Shown here: positions 59,549-64,000 of the stretch, piece after piece | Position numbering within the stretch: position 1 is the stretch's first letter | Layout: every line of letters begins with the position of its first letter | NCBI RefSeq assembly: GCF_001013905.1 | Contig: NZ_LN831790.1 | Span: forward strand, 2,866,001 to 2,930,000 | Length of the DNA: 64,000 nucleotides | Source: Streptomyces leeuwenhoekii | GTDB taxonomy: Bacteria > Actinomycetota > Actinomycetes > Streptomycetales > Streptomycetaceae | Reading direction: 5' to 3' | Translations under genes and position numbers: made by a program | The notes under the pieces: model-generated | The model's input: only the letters and a program-made list of their open reading frames with translations | Told to the model about the DNA's origin: nothing | The model's database searches: none

Positions 59549-60354
59549 GCAAGCGGCAACTCGCCGAGTTCGAAGACAAACACGCCTGGCAGATCCCGTT
59601 CGACACCAACCCGCGCCACCTGGCCGGCCCCGGAGACGCCCGGCACGTCACCCACGGCCTGGCCGCAGCCGGATGGACCCGCACCTCCGACCCCCTGAAC
59701 CCGCACATGGTGCTCACCAGCCCTGGCCACCCCCGCTACCGCCTGCAGTACGAGCCGGCACCGGCCGCGTCCACGTGGACCCTGCAAGCCGACAGCACAC
59801 CGTACTGGTACGCGAGCTTCGACGCGCTCGTGCCCGCGGAAGTCCTGGCCGCCGTCACCGACGCCCTCGTCTTCCCCCCGCCGCAGCAGCAACCCAATCC
59901 CTGGCAGGCAGCGTCAGCGGCGGACTGGCGGCGCGACACCCCGGACGAGGCACAGTCCCCGGACGGAATGTGCCGGATCGGACTGCGCACCCTCGGTGCT
60001 GACCGGCCGCCCGCCTGGCGCGTCGAGACCCGCGAGCCGGGATACGACGACTACGACGGCCCCGTGCTGTGGCGGGCCTGGTTCAGCGACCACACCCCGG
60101 CCCACCTGATCGCCGCGTTCGTCACCGCGCTCACCGACACCGCCCCGCTCCAGCGCGGCATGCACGACCGGACCGCCCACTACAGCGTGGTGCAGCAACC
60201 CAGCCCACTCACCCCCGCGCAGGTCGTCGCGGCACACACCACACGGCTCGACGCCCTGCGGGCACAAGCACGCGCCGACCGCCGCCGCCACCACCTGAAC
60301 ACCACCAAAGCACCGGCACCCCCGAACACGGCAGCTGCACCCCTGCGCCACTGA
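59539..60354 (+). CDS. DUF317 protein
   Basis: A DUF317 protein of about 270 residues: NPRHLAGPGDARHVTHGLAA, WYASFDALVPAEVLAAVTDA, and a second unit WRAWFSDHTPAHLIAAFVTA. Starts at ATG 59539 or GTG 59545; the latter gives a 4-base overlap (GTGA) with the preceding stop. The second half has an acidic DDYDG loop. Tail Pro/Arg/Thr-rich. Confidence 0.85.
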   Translation: MPVSKRQLAEFEDKHAWQIPFDTNPRHLAGPGDARHVTHGLAAAGWTRTSDPLNPHMVLTSPGHPRYRLQYEPAPAASTWTLQADSTPYWYASFDALVPAEVLAAVTDALVFPPPQQQPNPWQAASAADWRRDTPDEAQSPDGMCRIGLRTLGADRPPAWRVETREPGYDDYDGPVLWRAWFSDHTPAHLIAAFVTALTDTAPLQRGMHDRTAHYSVVQQPSPLTPAQVVAAHTTRLDALRAQARADRRRHHLNTTKAPAPPNTAAAPLRH

Positions 60355-60422
60355 CCCGGCCCTCCCTGCCCCTACCCCCTGCTGAACACCGCTAGGACTC
60401 CACGATTTCCCGCATTCCCGCC

Positions 60423-60983
60423 ATGCACCGCAGGTCGCTGCGCCATCTCAACCGCTACCTGCAGGACAGCAAGAAGATCCTCGACTCCTGGGACGCCTAC
60501 TCCAACGAGCACACCGACCTCGACGGCTGGCCACACGACGACCACGCCTACGGCCGCCGCCAGAGCCTGCGCGACGCCGACACCGCCCAGGCATTCGAAA
60601 CCGTCCGTACCGGTGCGCATCACCTTCTGGCCACAGCCGAACAACAGCTGGTCACCATGCCGGCCGGCTCGGTCCAGACCCGCTGGATCTACCAGCTCGG
60701 CGTCCTGCAGACCGCTCTGGAGCGACTCGACGCCCTCCACGAGGAATGGCTGACCACGCGCGACAGCCTCCCCGCCGACGCCAAGCCCGGCACGGCGGTC
60801 TTCGACGAGGCACTCGCCCAGCACCACGCCGAGTGCTGGAGCTACCTGGACGACTGGGCCGCCCACGGCCACGTCCTGAGCGAGATCAACACCGCCGCCC
60901 GGCACGCCCCGTCACCGCTTGCTTCCCCGCCCACCACGCGACCGGCCGCAGCAGCCGCCCAGACCGCACCGGCACGGAGGTAG
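60423..60983 (+). CDS. unknown helical protein, 186 aa
   Basis: ATG 60423 without a strong ribosome site. Long amphipathic helices (HLNRYLQDSKKILDSWDAYS, LGVLQTALERLDALHEEWLT) predict a helical bundle; the tail is Pro/Ala/Thr-rich. It occupies the same position before a DUF317 gene as the two smaller helical proteins. Function unknown. Confidence 0.72.
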   Translation: MHRRSLRHLNRYLQDSKKILDSWDAYSNEHTDLDGWPHDDHAYGRRQSLRDADTAQAFETVRTGAHHLLATAEQQLVTMPAGSVQTRWIYQLGVLQTALERLDALHEEWLTTRDSLPADAKPGTAVFDEALAQHHAECWSYLDDWAAHGHVLSEINTAARHAPSPLASPPTTRPAAAAAQTAPARR

Positions 60984-60985
60984 CG

Positions 60986-61750
60986 ATGCCCGAGCGTCCC
61001 GAGACGGTCGACGTCGACTTCATCGCTCCGCGTCACCTGGCCGGCGGCGGTGACCCCGCCTGGATCACCGTCCCTCTGCACCGCGCCTGCGGCTGGAGCC
61101 ACGGCCACGACCCGCTGATGCCGCGCGTCATTCTCTCCAGCCCCGACCAGAAGGCCCTCCTGCGGCTGGAGCCCGACCCGGACGGCCCGTGGTGGACCCT
61201 CCACCACGCCGCCGGCCCCGGACAGCCCGCCTGGTACGCGAGCTTCGGCGCCCGTACCCCCGTCGAGCTCATCGCGGCCTTCACCGACGCCCTCACCGAT
61301 CCCACCACCACCCAGGCACCCTCCTGCGACGTCCTGGAGCCGCTCCTGGGCGCCGGGTGGTCGCCGGCCTACGTCGCCAACCGGTTCGTGTCACCGGACA
61401 CCACCACCGTCGTCGAACGTCTCGACGGCGGACCGTGGTTCGCGACCACCACGCTCAGCGGCGGCCGGCCCGTGTGGCAGGCCCGGTTCGGTGAGAACAC
61501 CCCCGCACACCTGATCACCGCCTTCACTACCGCGCTCGCCGATCCGAGTCCTGCGCTGCGTATCGACAGCTCGCGCAGTCTCCCCACCCGCGATCCGGAA
61601 CTGATCACCCGCACGCGGCGGGAAGTGCCCGCAACCGAGATCGCTTCCGCTCTGGAAGACCGCGTCAGGGCGCTCACCGCGCGGCGCGCTCCCCGTTCGA
61701 CACCGTCGCCGAGCACCGCGCCGTCCCCGCGTCCGCGCCGCGCCCGCTGA
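60986..61750 (+). CDS. DUF317 protein
   Basis: A 254-residue DUF317 protein with the clearest family signature here: FIAPRHLAGGGDPAWITVPL, WYASFGARTPVELIAAFTDA, then VWQARFGENTPAHLITAFTT. ATG 60986 follows GGAGG by 5 bases. Third of the tandem DUF317 genes and the last gene before the coupling protein. Confidence 0.88.
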   Translation: MPERPETVDVDFIAPRHLAGGGDPAWITVPLHRACGWSHGHDPLMPRVILSSPDQKALLRLEPDPDGPWWTLHHAAGPGQPAWYASFGARTPVELIAAFTDALTDPTTTQAPSCDVLEPLLGAGWSPAYVANRFVSPDTTTVVERLDGGPWFATTTLSGGRPVWQARFGENTPAHLITAFTTALADPSPALRIDSSRSLPTRDPELITRTRREVPATEIASALEDRVRALTARRAPRSTPSPSTAPSPRPRRAR

Positions 61751-61844
61751 CGGCGGCCTGCCCTGCCCCACACCACTGGACCCTGCCCTGCCCCCGAACT
61801 CCTCCAACACCTCCGACGGCTACGACATCGCCTTCCGTCTCCTC

Positions 61845-63575
61845 ATGGGCGTCCTCGCCGTCGTCGTCCCCCTGTCCCACCTCGCCTGGCTGTCCGGCAA
61901 CCTCACCGCCTACCTCACCGGACACCCCTGGGCGCCCTACCAGCCGACCGCCGCCCTGCTGCACCCCGACCAGCTCTGGCCTCAGATCGGGGAAACGTCT
62001 CTGCTGATCGGTGCCCGCCTCGTCCCCGTCACCGTCCTCCTAGTTCTCGGTACGACGGCCGGCCTGCTGTGGGCCCGGCACAAGAACAGCGGTGGCCGGA
62101 AGAAGAAGATCGCGGCGATGGCCAAGCCGAAGGACATCGAGCCCCTGATGGCCAAGGCGATCACCGACAAGGCGCGTTCGCTGCGTCCGAGCCTGAAGAC
62201 CGCCAAGCACATCGCACCGCGGGACACCGGCATCCTCCTGGGCAACCTGCAGGGCAACAGGCACGAGGTCCGCATGGGGTATGAGGACGTGGCCGTCGCG
62301 ATCATGGCGCCGCGGTCCGGCAAGACGACGTCCCTGGCGATTCCGTCCATCCTCGCCGCGCCCGGCCCTGTCCTGCTCACCTCCAACAAGGCGGCGGGTG
62401 ACGCCTACACCGCCACTCTCGACGCCCGCCGCCGGGTGGGGCGGGTGTGGTCGATGGACCCGCAGCAGATCGCCCACGCAGCCCGCGAGATGTGGTGGAA
62501 CCCGCTCTCGGACGCCAAGACCCTTGACGGCGCCGGCCGCCTGGCCGGCCACTTCCTCGCCGCTTCCGTGGACGCGAGCCAGCAGGGCGACTTCTGGTCC
62601 AAGGCCGGGTCCAACATCCTGTCCCAGTTGTTCCTCGCCGCCGCGCTGGATGAGCGGCCGATCACCGACGTGATGCAGTGGCTGGCCTTCCCCGCCGACC
62701 GCACCCCGCTCGACATACTGCGCGACCACAAGTTCACCGCGGTCGCCGCCCAGCTCAAGGGCACCGTCGAAGGCCCGCCCGAGACCCGCGACGGCATCTA
62801 CGAGACCGCCCGCCAGTACGCCGCCGCCCTCCTCAACTCCGAGATCGCTGCCTGGGTCACCCCGCAACGGGCTGTCCCCGAGTTCCGCCCGGCCGACTTC
62901 GTCACCTCCACCGACACCCTGTACCTGCTGTCCAAGGACGGCGGCGGAGGCGCATCCGCCCTGATCGCGGCCTGCGCCGACTCCGTCATGCGGGCCGCGA
63001 CCGCCCAGGCCGAACGCGCCGGCGGACGCCTCGACCCGCCCATGCTCGCGATCCTCGACGAGGCCGCCAACGTCTGCAAAATCAGCGACCTGCCCGACCT
63101 GTACAGCCACTTGGGCTCGCGCGGGATCATCCCGATCACGATCCTGCAGTCCTACCGCCAGGGCCAGAAGGTCTGGGGCGACGCGGGCATGGACGCGATG
63201 TGGTCCGCCGCCACCGTCAAGGTCATCGGCTCCGGTATCGACGACCCCGACTTCGCGGACAAGCTCTCCCGGCTGATCGGCGACCACGACGTGGAGACCA
63301 CCTCCACCTCCACCTCCGAGTCCGGCAAGTCGACCTCGGTGTCGATGCGGCAGGAGCGGATCCTGCCCGCCGACGCCATCCGCGCCCTGCCCAAGGGCAC
63401 CGCCCTGCTCTTCGCCACCGGCATGCGCGCCGCCATGCTCGACCTGCGCCCGTGGTACCTGGAGCCCGGCGCCGCCGAACTGACCGCCGCCTCCAAACGG
63501 GCCTCCGACGACATCACCAAGCGGGCCGTCGCCAAGCACACACCGCGACAGAGCGACTTCGGGACCGCAGCATGA
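61845..63575 (+). CDS. VirD4/TraG-type coupling protein
   Basis: A 576-residue (or 595) P-loop ATPase that links the relaxosome to the secretion channel. Two membrane segments lie at about 1-25 and 55-77. APRSGKTT at 155-162 is the Walker A region and MLAILDEAANVC near 410 the Walker B; GIIPITILQSYRQGQKVWGD is the following conserved block. The frame is coding upstream of ATG 61845 (NTSDGYDIAFRLL); a CTG at 61788 would add 19 residues and may be the true start. Last gene of the transfer operon apart from a truncated hydrolase. Confidence 0.92.
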   Translation: MGVLAVVVPLSHLAWLSGNLTAYLTGHPWAPYQPTAALLHPDQLWPQIGETSLLIGARLVPVTVLLVLGTTAGLLWARHKNSGGRKKKIAAMAKPKDIEPLMAKAITDKARSLRPSLKTAKHIAPRDTGILLGNLQGNRHEVRMGYEDVAVAIMAPRSGKTTSLAIPSILAAPGPVLLTSNKAAGDAYTATLDARRRVGRVWSMDPQQIAHAAREMWWNPLSDAKTLDGAGRLAGHFLAASVDASQQGDFWSKAGSNILSQLFLAAALDERPITDVMQWLAFPADRTPLDILRDHKFTAVAAQLKGTVEGPPETRDGIYETARQYAAALLNSEIAAWVTPQRAVPEFRPADFVTSTDTLYLLSKDGGGGASALIAACADSVMRAATAQAERAGGRLDPPMLAILDEAANVCKISDLPDLYSHLGSRGIIPITILQSYRQGQKVWGDAGMDAMWSAATVKVIGSGIDDPDFADKLSRLIGDHDVETTSTSTSESGKSTSVSMRQERILPADAIRALPKGTALLFATGMRAAMLDLRPWYLEPGAAELTAASKRASDDITKRAVAKHTPRQSDFGTAA

Positions 63576-63913
63576 GATCGATACGGCTCCCGGATGGTGC
63601 CCGGCTCGCCACCTACATCGACGGCCCCGCACAAGCACCCGTCACGGCAGTCCTCGTGCACGGACTCTCGGTCACCGCTGCCCTTTGGCGCTCGCACGTA
63701 CCGCCCCTGCTCCGTGCAGGAATGCGCGTCGTGCGCTACGACCAGCGCGCGCACGGCTACTCCACCCGCGGCACCGCCGCCCTGAGCCTCAACCAGCTGG
63801 CCGATGACCTCGCCCAGGTTCTTGAGAGGACAGCGCCACGCGGCCCACTCGTGCTCGCCGGCCACTCCATGGGGGCGATGACGCTCATGCGCCTGATCGC
63901 GCCACCCTCATAA
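63572..63913 (+). pseudogene. truncated alpha/beta hydrolase
   Basis: ATG 63572 overlaps the coupling-protein stop (ATGA). The 113 residues have the first half of an alpha/beta hydrolase: VLVHGLSVTAALW (oxyanion HG), RVVRYDQRAHGYS and the nucleophile elbow AGHSMGAM with Ser. The frame then stops, so the catalytic Asp and His and the lid are missing (full enzymes are about 250-300 aa). Either a nonsense or deletion has cut it, or the short form is a relic. Confidence 0.75.
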
Positions 63914-63921
63914 ACCGAGCA

Positions 63922-63955
63922 CCGGCACACCCGGGGCCCCGGCTTCAGGTGCCGG
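63922..63955 (+). terminator. hairpin after the last gene
   Basis: CCGGCAC (63922-63928) pairs with GTGCCGG (63949-63955), enclosing a 12-bp perfect palindrome CCGGGGCCCCGG (63931-63942). It starts 9 bases after the hydrolase stop. No T-run. A terminator for the transfer operon is plausible. Confidence 0.4.
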
Positions 63956-64000
63956 GCGCCGCCGCTGACCTCCCCCGAACAGCACTACCGCTGGGAAAGG

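Noticed and set aside
62040..63638. 532-codon minus-strand frame
   Set aside because: Antisense to the coupling protein with its Walker motifs.
1..64000. tRNA genes, rRNA genes and att sites
   Set aside because: No cloverleaf, rRNA-like stretch or convincing direct repeat pair was recognised by eye; absence is not proven.

Overview
The window is high-GC DNA with Streptomyces-type gene content: GTG, TTG and apparently some CTG starts, ATGA/GTGA start-stop overlaps, DUF317 proteins, an SCO6880-type secretion gene and an LAxTG sortase substrate. It reads as part of a conjugative plasmid or integrative conjugative element of a Streptomyces or close relative. No replication initiator, partition gene, tRNA or element-level integrase was seen, so plasmid versus integrated element cannot be decided.

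Layout. 1-5000: mobilization block (DUF2637/SpdB-like membrane protein, MobC-like accessory protein, a triple stem-loop that looks like oriT, HUH relaxase). 5000-10700: small accessory genes, including a lipoprotein and a DUF317 gene with its companions. 11331-21468: a leftward operon of four large proteins (about 741-1149 aa, the last 441 aa with an F5/8 type C domain) of unknown function; this is the best candidate here for an undescribed system. 22100-24700: decayed recombinase remnants and an acyl-CoA-binding protein. 24690-39756: a long leftward gene array with an LAxTG-anchored thioester/SpaA-type surface protein, DUF317 genes (one broken), an overlapping ATP-grasp ligase/MFS/HAD cassette, a second MFS gene with two winged-helix regulators, small unknown proteins, a secreted SH3 protein, a RelE-like protein and a DUF4913 protein. 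39903-40658: an orphan DNA methyltransferase. 41170-63913: the rightward transfer operon (peptidoglycan hydrolase, DUF6112-like, bitopic protein, TrbL/VirB6-like, SCO6880, VirB4-like ATPase, accessory proteins, three DUF317 genes in a row, VirD4/TraG coupling protein, truncated alpha/beta hydrolase).

The transfer operon is interrupted at about 50019-54356 by a two-recombinase (Tn554-like) element carrying a thioredoxin-fold gene whose active-site cysteines are both serine. The insertion splits a small gene whose start lies to the left and whose remainder lies to the right.

Working model: relaxase plus MobC nick oriT; the VirD4-like protein delivers the strand to a channel built from the TrbL-, SCO6880- and VirB4-like proteins, with the NlpC/P60 enzyme opening the wall. 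The leftward half is cargo: surface adhesin, possible peptide-ligase/exporter cassette and the four-gene giant-protein operon. All family names are from reading the sequence; none was confirmed by a search.
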